This document shows, in pieces, positions 45,475-56,287 of a stretch of 64,000 nt of DNA; the first letter of the stretch is position 1, and each line of letters opens with the position of its first letter. This DNA is from Antilocapra americana. Lineage: Eukaryota; Chordata; Mammalia; Artiodactyla; Antilocapridae. Both the position numbers and the translations under genes were made by a program. The notes below the pieces were generated by a model. It did no database searches. It was not told the origin of the DNA and saw nothing but the letters and a program-made list of their open reading frames with translations. The stretch is taken from assembly GCA_007570785.1 (NCBI GenBank), contig ML664161.1:17456101-17520100 (forward strand), written 5' to 3'.

Positions 45475-46299
45475 GGTTCATGTATTGCTGAAGCCTGGCT
45501 TGGAGAATTTTGAGGATTACTTTAGTAGCGTGTGAGATGAGTGCAATTGTGCTGTAGTTTGAGCATTCTTTGGCATTGCCTTTCTTTGGGATAGGAATTT
45601 TAAACTGACCTTTTCCAGTCTTGTGGCCATTGCTGAGTTTCCCAAATTTGCTGGCATATTGAGTGTAGCACTTTCACACCATCATCTTTTAGGATTTGAA
45701 ATAGCTCAACTGGAATTCCATCACCTCCACTAGCTTTGTTTGTAGTGATGCTTTCTAAGACCCACTTGACTTCACATTCCAGGATGTCTGGCTCTAGCTG
45801 AGTGTGAGTTATCACACCATTGTGATTATCTGAGTCGTGAAAATATTTTTTGTCAAGTTCTTTTGTGTATTCTTGCCACCTCTTCTTAATATCTTCTGCT
45901 TCTGTTAGGTCCATACCATTTCTGTCCTTTATCGAGCCCATATTTGCATGAACTGTCCCCTTGGTATCTCTGATTTTCTTGAAGAGATCTCTAGTCTTTC
46001 CCATTCTGTTGTTTTCCTCTATTTCTTTGCATTGATCGCTAAGGAAAGCTTTCTTATCTCTCCTTGCTATTCTTTGGGATTCTGCATTCAGATGGGAATA
46101 TCTTTCCTTTTCTCCTTTGCTTTTTGCTTCTCTTCTTTTTGCAGTTATTTGTAAAGCCTCCTCAGGCAGCCATTTTGCTTTTTTTGCATTTCTTTTTCAT
46201 GGGGATGGTCTTTATCCCTGTCTCCTGTACAATGTCCCGAACCTCTGACCATAGTTCATCAGGCACTCTGTCTATCAGATTTAGTCCCTTAAATCTATT

Positions 46300-46857
46300 T
46301 TACACTTCCACTGTATAGTTACAAGGGATTTGATTTAGGTCGTACCTGAATGGTCTAGTGGTTTTCCCTACTTTCTTCAATTTCAGTCTGAATTTGGCAA
46401 TAAGGAATTCATGATCCGAGCCACAGTCAGCTCCCGGTCTTGTTCTTGCTGACTGTATAGAGCTTCTCCATCTTCGGCTGCAAAGAATATAATCAATCTG
46501 ATTTTGGTGTTGACCATCTTGTGATGCCCATGTGTAGAGTCTTCTCTTGTGTTGCTGGATGAGGGTGTTTGCTATGACCAGTGTATTCTCTTGGCAAAAC
46601 TCTATTAGCCTTTGCCCTGCTTCATTCTGTACTCCAAGGCCAAATTTGCCTGTTACTCCAGGTGTTTCCTGACTTCCTCCTTTTGCATTCCAGTCCCCGA
46701 TAATGAAAAGGACATCTTTTTTGGGTGTTAGTTCTAAAACATCTTGTAGGTCTTCATAGAACCGTTCAACTTTAACTTCTTCAGCATTACTGGTTGGGGC
46801 ATAGGCTTCGATTACTGTGATATTGAATGGTTTGCCTTGGAAACAAACAGAGATCAT
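46300..46857 (-). pseudogene. BovB endonuclease domain remnant (185 codons open)
   Basis: APE-type endonuclease signature: FIIGDWNAKGG (the catalytic GDxN box) in the middle and DCGSDHEFLIA (the SDH box) near the end. This family nicks target DNA before target-primed reverse transcription. The amino-terminal part of the domain upstream is in another frame, so this is a relic. Confidence 0.85.
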
Positions 46858-46998
46858 TCTGTCATTTTTGAGATTGCATCCAAGTACTGCATTTCAGACT
46901 CTTTTGTTGACCATGGTGGCTATTCCATTGCTTCTAAGGGATTCCTGCCTACGGTAGTAGATATAATGGTCATCTGAGTTAAATTCACCCATTCCAGT

Positions 46999-48470
46999 AG
47001 CATCACTACAAACAAAGCTAGTGGAGGTGATGGAATTCCAGTTGAGCTATTTCAAATCCTGAAAGATGATGCTGTGAAAGTGCTGCACTCAATATGCCAG
47101 GGAATTTGGAAAACTCAGCAATGGCCACAAGACTGGAAAAAGTCAGTTTTCATTCCAATCCCAAAGAAAGGCAATGCCAAAGAATGCTCAAACTACAGCA
47201 CAATTGCACTCATCTCACACGCTAGTAAAGTAATGCTCAAAATTCTCCAAGCCACGCTTCAGCAATACATGAATCATGAAATTCCAGATGTTCAAGCTGG
47301 TTTTAGAAAAGGCAGAGGAACCAGAGATCAAATTGCCAACATCTGATGGATCATAGAAAAAGCAAGAGAGTTCCAGAAAAACATCTACTTCTGCTTTATT
47401 GACTATGCCAAAGCCTTTGACTGTGTGTATCACAATAAACTGTGGAAAATTCTGAAAGTGACGGGAATACCAGATCACCTGACCTGCCTCTTGAGAAACC
47501 TGTATGCAGGTCAGGAAGCAACGGTTAGAACTGGACATGCAACAACAGACTGGTTCCAAGTAGGAAAAGGAGTATGTCAAGGCTGTATATTGTCACCCTG
47601 CTTATTTAACTTATACGCAGAGTAAATCATGAGAAAATCTGGGCTGGAAGAAGCAGAAGGTGGAATCAAGATTGCTGGGAGAAATATCAATAACCTCAAA
47701 TATACAGACAACACCACCCTTATGGCAGAAAGTGAAGAGGACCTAAAAAGCCTCTTCATGAAAGTGAAAGAGGAGAGTGAAAAAATTGGCTTAAAGCTCA
47801 GCATTCAGAAAACTAAGATCATGGCATCTGCTCTCATCACTCCGTGGGAAATAGATGGGGAAACAATGGAAACAGTGTCAGACTTGGGCTCCAAAATCAC
47901 TGTAGATGGTGATTGCAGCCGTGAAGTCAGAAGACACTCCTTGGAAGGAAAGTTATGGCCAACCTGGATAGTGTATTGAAAAGCAGAGACATTACTTTGG
48001 CAACAAAGGCTTGTCTAGTCAAGGCTATGGTTTTTCCAGTAGTCATGTATGGATGTTGAGTTGGACAGTGAAAAAGGCTGAGCACTGAAGAATTGATGTT
48101 TTTGAACTGTGGTGTTGGAGAATACTCTTGAGAGTTCTTGGACTGTAAGGAGATCCAACCAGTCCATCCTAAAGGAGATCATTCCTGGGTGTTCATTGGA
48201 AGGACTGATGTTGAAGCTGAAATTCCAATACTTTAGCCACCTCATGCGAAAAGTTGACTCATTGGAAAAGACCTGATGCTGAAGGATTGGGGGCAGGAGG
48301 AGAAGGGGGAGAGAGGATGAGATGGCTGGATGTCATCACTGACTCCATGGACCTGGGTTTGGGTAGACTCCGGGAGTTGGTGATGGACGGGGAAGCCTGG
48401 CATGCTGCAGTCCATGGGGTCGCAAAGAGTAGGACACAACTTAGTGACTGAACTGAACTGAATCACAGAG
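46999..48470 (+). mobile_element. BovB (RTE LINE), sense, 5'-truncated, 3' end complete
   Basis: Starts at the segment reading NKASGGDGIPVELFQILK and runs through [35 protein letters not shown], the catalytic region altered to KYTDNTT, to the actgaactgaactgaa tail at about 48445-48462. Stops and frameshifts are present. Forms the right arm of the inverted pair with 44273-45760. Confidence 0.92.
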
Positions 48471-48945
48471 CACTTTTTACATGCAAATCTCTGAGAAAAC
48501 ATCAGTGGATAATATAAAACTCCTGTGGTACTTTGCAGTCTAGGCTGAGAAGCATGATATTAATATGAGCTCTTCTCCTGATATGTCTCAATTTTACTTT
48601 TCCATTTTCTCAGATCGTTTACTTAATAGTAATTTATTTTGCCACTTGGTTTGCTAGGGTGCATGAAACAATAAAATTGTAATAGCAGAAGCTGACATTG
48701 ATTGTTTACCTTAGATAGTTATTGGTATCCATTTTAATATGTACAACCACTTAAGGAAATTAGTAAAGCAACTAACTGCAGTTATTTATTTTGTTGTTAA
48801 CCTGGATAAACTGGTGATCACAGCTGTCACTTAACCAGATAAAAGGACATAAGTAAGTCAACTAGAGGCAATATCTTGATCACAAACTAAAGTAAGCAAC
48901 ATCATTTAGAATAGGCAGATAATGCTTAATAATTGTTTTCTTACA

Positions 48946-49153
48946 GGTACTCAGTCAGTCATGTCCAACTCTTTGTGACCCCATGTATTGTAGCCCTTCA
49001 GATTCCTCTGTCTGTGGAATTCTCCAGGCAAGGATAGGATACTGGAGTGGGTTGCTATGCCCTTCTCCAGGGGATCTTCCTGATCCAGGGATCAAACCTG
49101 GGTCTCCTGAATTGCAGGCAGATTCTTTACCATCTGAGCCACCAGGGAAGCTG
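48946..49153 (-). mobile_element. Bov-tA SINE, antisense, full length
   Basis: cagtcagtcatgtccaactc, attctccaggcaagg, ctccaggggatcttcctgatc, tgaattgcaggcagattc and gagccaccagggaagc, the reverse complement of the consensus order. Confidence 0.92.
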
Positions 49154-49669
49154 CCAATAATTGGTTTTAAAAAATAGCTGGCTTAGTAAATAAAGATGTG
49201 TAGATTTGACTTCAGTTTTGTTTGTATCTTAAGCCTCATCTTTACAATATAATCAAAATATTGTTGGATCATGTTGAGTTTCATTCTGAGCATGAGTTTG
49301 CTTTGAACTGAATGACAGCAAAGCAAAATATTAAAAATATGAAAGAAAAACAACTACACATACAATTAACTAAAAGAAAGTAAGATATTTTATGGCAATC
49401 TCTAAAGAAAATATCAACAAACAGAGTTAAGGTTTTAATAGAAGAAATTCCTTAAAGCCATCTTTATTGTATATTTCTGTCTGCCTCACATCAAGTCCCT
49501 TGCCAGACAAAACTCTTTACTTTCCGATTCTCCCCCAGTACTGTTTGCCCAGCTCTTTCTCCTCTTTCCACCGCTCCTTGATCAATTAGATCCTCTTGTC
49601 CAGTTATTCTCTGCCCGTTCAAGGTTTTCCCATTCTCTTATATTCTCTCCCGTTCTGCAGTGTACACTG
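49154..49669. other. Intergenic, nothing recognised
   Basis: A+T-rich at first, then a pyrimidine-rich stretch from about 49490 to 49640. No gene or repeat assigned. Confidence 0.4.
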
Positions 49670-50225
49670 TGGTAGGTCAGGTGCTTAGATAGCTGCCAAG
49701 ATTCCCAACCACTAGTGTACACCCCCTGTATGATTTTGTCCCCTCAGGTATGGGCTGGACCTGTGCATATTGTGGGGATATCGCCCTCTCGGTTGATTAC
49801 ATCAAAGTGGCAAAGGTGATGTGATAGTTCACATCTGTTGTTACACTACTTTATGTCAGACACCATTGTAGCAGACTGGAGTGAAAGTCTCATGCTTGCT
49901 TTGAGGAAGTAAGCTGTCATATTTTAAAAGGCTTTGTGGCTAGGACTTGAAGGTAGCCTCTAGGAGCTGACAGCAGAGAGCTGATAGCTTTGGTTCTGTG
50001 ACTGCAGGAACTGAATTCTCCCAGCTTAAGTGAGTTTGGAAGAGACTGCAAACCCTCAGATGAGATTGCAGACCTGCCCGACACCTTGATTTCAGTCTTG
50101 CAAGACCCTGGGACTAAAATTTAGATACAATATGCCTAGACTTCTGACCTAGTGAGATAATACATGTTGTAATAATCTAATACATTTGTGGTAACTTATT
50201 ATATTAATACAACAATAGAAAACAA
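49670..50225 (+). mobile_element. MLT1-type (ERVL-MaLR) solo LTR
   Basis: Old retroviral LTR relic with landmarks near its 3' half: gaactgaattctcccag, gtgagtttggaagagactgc, tcagatgagattgcagacc, gacaccttgatttcag and agtgagataatacatgttg. No internal coding sequence is present. Highly diverged; boundaries approximate. Confidence 0.7.
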
Positions 50226-51194
50226 ATACATGTACTTTGATTTGTGTTATAAAGTCTAAAAATATCAGGGGAAAGGGAAATTAGTGTATTTATATATCTA
50301 TGTTTCATGCATTTATATTTTTATCTTTGTTACATTATCCTTCCAATGATTCTAACCCATTTCCCCCACTATATATCCATGAACAATACACCTGAAGAAT
50401 GTGGTATCTCTCTATCAGAATAATGGCTCCCTATACCTATAAATCTCCAAGGGTGGGGTTAAAGCTTGTGTAGTTTGTCAAAATCCCCTGGTGGCAGGGA
50501 AAATGCTTTGGGTTGAGAACTCCTGCACTATATAATAGTTTAAGGCCTGCTAAAACTTGATCTTCTACCCATAACTGAACTAGATCACACACTAACTTTA
50601 TTTGATTTCAATGAGCTGGAAATTTTACATCATCAAAAAAGTCAGAAGCTAGTGAAAATTTTCACATGCCCCTTCTCTGTAATAAAGCTCAATACTAGAT
50701 GTTACCTAGATATTAATCTTTCTCCAGCCCCCTACCTAAAGAAAAGATTCTTCAACCATCAAATCAGTTCTGAGCTTCCAAGAAAGTTATTATGGCTCTC
50801 TTGGTGGTTATAGGTAGAAAGTAGGGGGATTACCTGCAAGCATCTCCTAGTTGAGAGAGGTTCTGGGTGGAAGTGGTGAAGGCATTATGACTCCTTTCAT
50901 TCAGTTTGTTCAGGGAAAACATTGTAGATTAAGGCAACGTTTTAGAACTCTTCTTTCTCATTGAAGATTAAAGTGGTGTGTTTCTTCCTGATTTTCCTCT
51001 TCTGTCAGTGTTCATGTGGAGAATTACACTGATTTCTTAATGTTAAGACACTTTGCATTCCTCAACTGGGTCCTTTATATTTATTCTTTTTATGTATTGT
51101 TGGATTTGGTTTGCTAATATTTTATCTATGGTTTGATCCTATGTCACTCACCTAGAACCAGACATCCTGGAATGAGAAGTCAAATGAGGCTTAG
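50226..51194. other. Intergenic, no supported gene
   Basis: A phrase near 50500-50525 (tgggttgagaactcctgcac) looks like the end of an ancient hAT-type MER element. Otherwise nothing recognised. Confidence 0.4.
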
Positions 51195-51247
51195 GAAGCA
51201 TTACTATGAACAAAACTAGTGGAGGTGATGGAATTTCAAGTGAACTA
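51195..51247 (+). mobile_element. BovB fragment of about 50 bases, sense
   Basis: gcattactatgaacaaaac then tagtggaggtgatggaattt matches the BovB segment at 47003-47045. It joins L1-like sequence directly at its right end. Confidence 0.7.
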
Positions 51248-51249
51248 TT

Positions 51250-52200
51250 TTATTTTTGGTTTTGATTTTGCCAATTTCTGCTCATACTTTTGCTATTTCC
51301 TTTCTTTTATTTGAGTTTATTTTTCTCTTCATATTCTAACTTTGTATGATGTTTGCTTAAATTATTAATTTTCAGCCTTTCACCTTTTGTGATGCATGCA
51401 TCCTTTCCTCTTAATGCATGCATTTAAGACTATAAATTCCCCTCTAAGCAATGCTTTAGCTACATCCCACAAATTTTGATACATAATATTTTTATTATCA
51501 TTCAGTTCCAAATTTTCCTAATTTCTATTGAGATTTTGTCTTTGATCCATTGGTTGTACAGAAGTGAATTTATTCATTTTCAAACTTATGGGGTCTTAAG
51601 TTACTTAAAAAATTGACTTCTAAATTTTTTTAGAAAATTGCAGTGGGTCAGAAAGTATTCTATATTATTGATCTGTTTGAAATTTCATGAGACTTGCTTT
51701 GTAGCCCAGGATATGGTCACTTTTAATAAGTATTTCATGTATATTTGAAAGAGATATGTACTCTGCCACTGTTCAATATATATCATTAATTTGAACAAGA
51801 TTAATGTTCAAATCATATATCTTATAGATTATTTGTCTATTTGTTCTATCACATTCTGAAAGAGGTAGAAAAAAATCCTACTGTTAACTGTGGATTTCTC
51901 CATTTCAGCTTTTAATTTTTTTTGATTTTTACTTTATGTGTTTAGAGGCTATGTTAGTATGCAAAGAAATTTAGAATTATTATATCTTCCTGTTGAATTG
52001 ATCTTTTATCCTTATGAAATATATTTTATTTCCAGTAATAATTCTTGCTTTAAAGTTTCATTTTCTAATCTTAATATGTATGCCTATACCAATTTTCTTT
52101 CAGTTACCCTTTGCATGCTGGAATGTGATTTACAGTAAAGGAATTGCAATAGTTAGATATGGGCTTAGTCTCAATTACCAGAATGCATTCATCAGATGAA
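51250..52200 (-). mobile_element. Old L1 fragment, antisense, ORF2 region
   Basis: Plus strand shows the reverse complement of L1 ORF2: actataaattcccctctaagc, gctacatcccacaaattttg, gtctttgatccattggttg and gtggatttctccatttcag. Strongly diverged and not coding. Confidence 0.7.
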
Positions 52201-53395
52201 TCAGGATGAACTTGGCATTGAAGGATTTCTGTAGACTTCATTTTCTTTCTCTCCTCAGGTTCCCTTTCAGAAAGTGGGAGTTTACTTCCTGTAGAACAGG
52301 AATTCTGCTTCCCTTCTGTTCTCTGTCATTCTACGCAATCCTCCTAGTAGGCTCCTAGCTTGCCCTAGATCTTCACACTCTCCACAGTGAAGACCTATCA
52401 GATGCACAAACCTCTCCTGGTGCACAGTTAATGTATTTTTATGGTAAATTATCTCCTTTCCCCCCTGGTGTGAGCATGGGGCAGGATGAAAGAGAGAAAG
52501 GGAAGTGAACTCTGTTCCACCCTCCTCGTGAAGAGGTGGGACAAAGGTAGGGAGGGGACAGAGAATTCAGGCCTGTCTAAATACATAAATGATGAAGATA
52601 TGTACTCTCTATGTGGAGATAAAAGTAGTTAAGAAATGGCCATGTATTAGATAAGACTTTTAAATGTTTCTAATGCTGTTTTAAGATTTTCAGAGCTAGG
52701 TGTAGTCACTGAAGGGGAGGGTATGCAGAGTTGAAATAGAGAATTCGACACAAATACAAGTGGCAAGTCAGTATTTTCAGTGAAAGGTGAAGAATATAAT
52801 GAAAAATGAGGAAATGAGGAAACAATTCCATTTAGATTCCTGGAGAATATGAGAATAAGAACAAAGACAAAATTTCAGAAGTTTGCAGCTCCTCAACCCT
52901 TTAAGTGTTTTAATGATGCCCATGCATTGCATACCTTCTTTCTTTAAAGGTAAGACACATCTGCTCAGGAATGCCCTTCCACTCCGGCATCCAGGATTCT
53001 GCCTTAAGTCCAGTGCTTTGGAGTGCTCTAATCTGGCCCTTCTCTGGTTGTGCTTCTCCTGATTGGTGATGAGTTTGTGGGACCCAGGAGATGTGCTTGC
53101 TTGGAGACTGTTTCCCTTTCTAGATTACACACTGGGAACGCTCAAACTGAGGTCTCTAAGGAAGCAGAAAAATGGGCAATGATGGAAGAGAAGGTGGAAG
53201 TGGATGGGTACATCATGCACAGCTGGGAGCCTCCATTTGTACTTTTGCCCCAGGCCCCACAACAGGTAGTGTTGGGCCTGTACTTTGCTGATGTTCCAGA
53301 ACATTTTCCTTACCTTCTGCATTTCCTGGCTCCTGCATTAGATCTATGTTCCATCAAGCAGACTGTGATCTGTTTTTAACCATACAAGTATCCTT
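52201..53395. other. Intergenic, no supported gene
   Basis: No recognised repeat. The 109-codon open frame at 53050-53379 has no recognisable domain, splice context or conserved motif and is not called as a gene. Confidence 0.45.
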
Positions 53396-54066
53396 AATCA
53401 GGAGTTCTCAGCATGCAAAAGACCTGTGAACTTTAATGGAAGAAAACTTACATTTTAATTTTCACTAACTTCTTATTGAAATTTATCATTTCCTTCAATT
53501 GTGAATGTAGGCAGTGAAACATCACATCATAATATTAGTATTATCTGTAACTTTGTCATCAGTAGAAATCAGATATTTTTTATAGCACACTCAATTTATA
53601 ATAAATATTAAAATATCATTTATGCTTATCCTACTTAAAATTGGGGCTTCCCTCATATCTCAGTCAGTAAAGAATCCACCTGCAATGCAGCAGACCCAGG
53701 TTCAATTCCTGAGTTGGGAAGATCTCTTGAAGAAGGAAATGGCAATCCAGTGCAATATTCTTGCCTGGGAAATCCCATGGACAGAGGAGCCTGGCAGGCT
53801 GCAGTCCATTGGGTTGCAAGAGTTGGACACGACTGAGTGACTAAACTACCACCGCATACTTAAAATTAGAATATTTTAAAGCATATTTATTATTACATAC
53901 TATAAATTTTAAAATTTTTCAATGGCTTTATTTCAATGTAATTTGTTTCATTTGTAATTCTATGTATTTTATTTGACATATTTAATACTTTATTCTGAGG
54001 AGTCCATATCATTCAACAGACAGGAAAAAGAGTCTATGATACAAACAGGGTTAAGAACTTCTGAGG
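53396..54066. mobile_element. Ancient non-autonomous DNA transposon, split by a SINE
   Basis: The ends form short inverted repeats (caggagttct at the left, agaacttctg at the right). Internal phrases such as ttccttcaattgtgaatgtagg and gtaactttgtcatcagtagaa are of an old dispersed mammalian element. A Bov-tA copy interrupts it. Family name not assigned. Confidence 0.5.
53643..53850 (+). mobile_element. Bov-tA SINE, sense, full length
   Basis: ggggcttccctcatatctcag, ctgcaatgcagcagaccc, ttgggaagatctcttg, ttgcctgggaaatccc and gacacgactgagtgactaa. Nested in the DNA-transposon fossil. Confidence 0.92.
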
Positions 54067-54949
54067 CACTGAAATTTAAATCTCTTTGTTTCTTTCTTTC
54101 ACCCATCTCTGCTCACCTCAGAACATCCTTACTAGCTACAGGCCCATAGAATTAAAACATCACCTGGTTATTGGCCAGTGTTTGGTCAGGATAGCTCTTC
54201 TTGGACTTTGACTTCCTTGCTAAGTTTCCATAGGCTCCATTGTCTAGCATTGGGCTTTGTTTCAGGTAGCCCTTACTTTAGGTTGAGTTCATTTCCTTCG
54301 TATGTCATTTAGTCATATATCTGTCACTGGAAGACACTGTTCTTTAGGAGCTACTCTGGCCTCCACCCCTGCTTAATTCCATAGTCCCCTGGTTTACCCA
54401 GGTTAGTCTTATTTTAGCTAAGATTTTCTACTTACTGTCCACTCTGCCAGAAAGACACATCTATGACTAGGTGGTTCAATGAGAACTGTGTCCACTCCTG
54501 TCTACCTACCATGAGTTTTGAACTTTGCATTCTTGTCTGAACACATGGTAATTTTACCTCATCTTTATTTTGACTTTATGATGATAATCTTTTGATAACC
54601 AGTTTCTCTGGTCTAAACAGAGCCTCAGTGCTATCAGCTCCCTGTCTTCTTTGTCTTGTTATTTTTTCCCCTCAGTTTTCACATTTAATTGGTCATTATA
54701 TTTTGCTATCTGTAAGTTTGAAATACTATCTTAGTTTAAGCTGTCATCAACATTTGGCTGGGTTATTACAGTAGCTTCCTAATTGGTTGCCAAGGCCAAT
54801 CTGTGTGTTTGTGTGTATTGAAAAAAAATCACAGTTCTCTGAGTTAGTGTTTGAATGATACATACTCAACACAGCAGTGGAAAGAATATTGGGATTGCAG
54901 TTAGAAGACATGGTTTCTAGTTTTAAAAGTAAGTACCTTTGGAAATAAT
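54067..54949. other. Intergenic, nothing recognised
   Basis: Unique sequence with a short imperfect gt run near 54800-54820. No gene. Confidence 0.4.
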
Positions 54950-55017
54950 GGGCTTCTTGTGCCTCAGACAGTAAAGAATCTGCCTGCAATGTATGGAAAT
55001 GATCTGGTGCAGTAAGA
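54950..55017 (+). mobile_element. Bov-tA SINE head fragment
   Basis: gggcttcttgtgcctcagac then gtaaagaatctgcctgcaatg. Only the tRNA-like head remains. Confidence 0.65.
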
Positions 55018-55344
55018 TGGGGTTTTCATGAAGGAAATAGATTTTTTCCACTTGAACTGGAGAAAGGACAATTTTTATTTATTTTCCTTTTCTCCTTTTA
55101 TTAGAACTAAAGGAGTATTGAACAGAATCAGAGGTATAGGATTACATGGAGATTCCACTGATGTGAGTGGAATGGTTTTTGCTTCACAAGTGGTTCTTGC
55201 AGGAGCCAGGCATGGATTCAAAGTCAGGTGGTACCTTATGACCTCTAAGAGCTGTTTCAGAGTAAGCCACATTCTGTGTTGAACTTCCTATCTTTGGGCC
55301 TTCCATTAAGGCTTGATTTTTTAAAATTAACTAATTTATTATTA

Positions 55345-55541
55345 TTTTTTTATTTGGCTGCGTTGGATTGTTGTTGCGTTGTGCGGGCTCTTTAGTTGTG
55401 GTACGTGGGCTCAGCAGTTGCAGTGTACAGACTTAGTTGCTCTGTGGCATGTGCAATCTTAGTTCCCCAACCAGGGTTAGAACCTGCACCCCCTGAAATG
55501 GGAGCCTGAAGTCTCAACCACTGGACCGTCAGGGAAGTCCC
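55345..55541 (-). mobile_element. CHR-type tRNA-derived SINE, antisense
   Basis: ggctgcgttggattgttg, ggctctttagttgtggtacg, gcaatcttagttccccaacc and accactggaccgtcagggaag: the reverse complement of the family seen at 34971, here with its 3' body. Confidence 0.8.
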
Positions 55542-55599
55542 TAGCTCAGAAAAGTCCCTATCGGCACTATCTTGTTCCAGAATATTCATTATCCCAAAA

Positions 55600-55975
55600 G
55601 AAAACCAGCACTAGTTGTTCACTCACTTTCCATTCCTCCCTGCCCTCATCCCTGGAAATCACTAATCTGCATTCTTTCTCTATGGATATTTCATATACAT
55701 ATATGAATAATGCAATTATGTGGCCTTTTATATTTGGCTTCTTTCACTTAACATTATGTTTTTAAGATTAATTCATGTTGAACATGTATGAGTATTTCAT
55801 TCTGTTTTTATGTCTGAATAATATTCTACCATATCAATATGCCACATTTTGTTTATCCTTTCATCAGCTGGTAACTATTAGAGTTGTTTCTACCTTTTGG
55901 TACTATGAATAGAGCTGCTAGAGACATTCATGTACAAGTATTTGTTTGAATAACTACTTTCAATTTTAGGGAGAT
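55600..55975 (-). mobile_element. Old L1 3' end, antisense
   Basis: cttctttcacttaacattatg, ctgaataatattctaccatat, ccacattttgtttatccttt and actatgaatagagctgc, the same L1 segment as at 3390-3890. Confidence 0.75.
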
Positions 55976-55989
55976 ATATATTACCTAAG

Positions 55990-56287
55990 GGGCTTCACTG
56001 GTGGCTCGGACAGTAGAGAATCTGCCTGAAGTGTGGGAGACCTGGGTTTGATTCCTGGGTGGGGAAGATCCCCAGGAGAAGGGAATGGCAACCCACTCCA
56101 GTGTTCTTGCCTGGAAAATTTCATGGACAGAGGAACCTGGTGGGCCACAGTCCCAGGTGGCCCTAGAGCCAAGGCAGGAGATGTAAGAGACATGGGTTTG
56201 ATCCTTGGGTCAGGAAGATCTCCTGGAGGAAGTCATGACAACCCACTCCAGTATTCTCACCTGGAGAATCCCATGGACAGAGGAGCA
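55990..56287 (+). mobile_element. Bov-tA SINE followed by a second partial copy, sense
   Basis: First copy 55990-56155 from ggggcttcactggtggctcg to gaacctggtgggcc. A second at about 56165-56287 runs from gcaggagatgtaagagacatgg to ccatggacagagga. Both lack a normal 3' end; this may be one dimeric or rearranged insertion. Confidence 0.85.

Larger units (their letters stand above)
44273..46998 (-). mobile_element. BovB (RTE LINE), antisense, about 2.7 kb from 3' tail into the endonuclease domain
   Basis: The most complete BovB here. On the minus strand it holds an endonuclease part (plus 46300-46857) and a reverse transcriptase part (plus 44650-45474, with YADD). Frameshifts lie between them, so it cannot make the full protein. 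The 5' end of the element is missing and the edge abuts a sense BovB copy at about 47000. Confidence 0.93.

Noticed and set aside
46300..46857. A functional endonuclease gene
   Set aside because: Catalytic boxes are present but the rest of the BovB protein is frame-broken and 5'-truncated.
53050..53379. 109-codon open frame as a new gene
   Set aside because: No recognisable domain, no splice or promoter context, and one of many chance frames in intergenic sequence.
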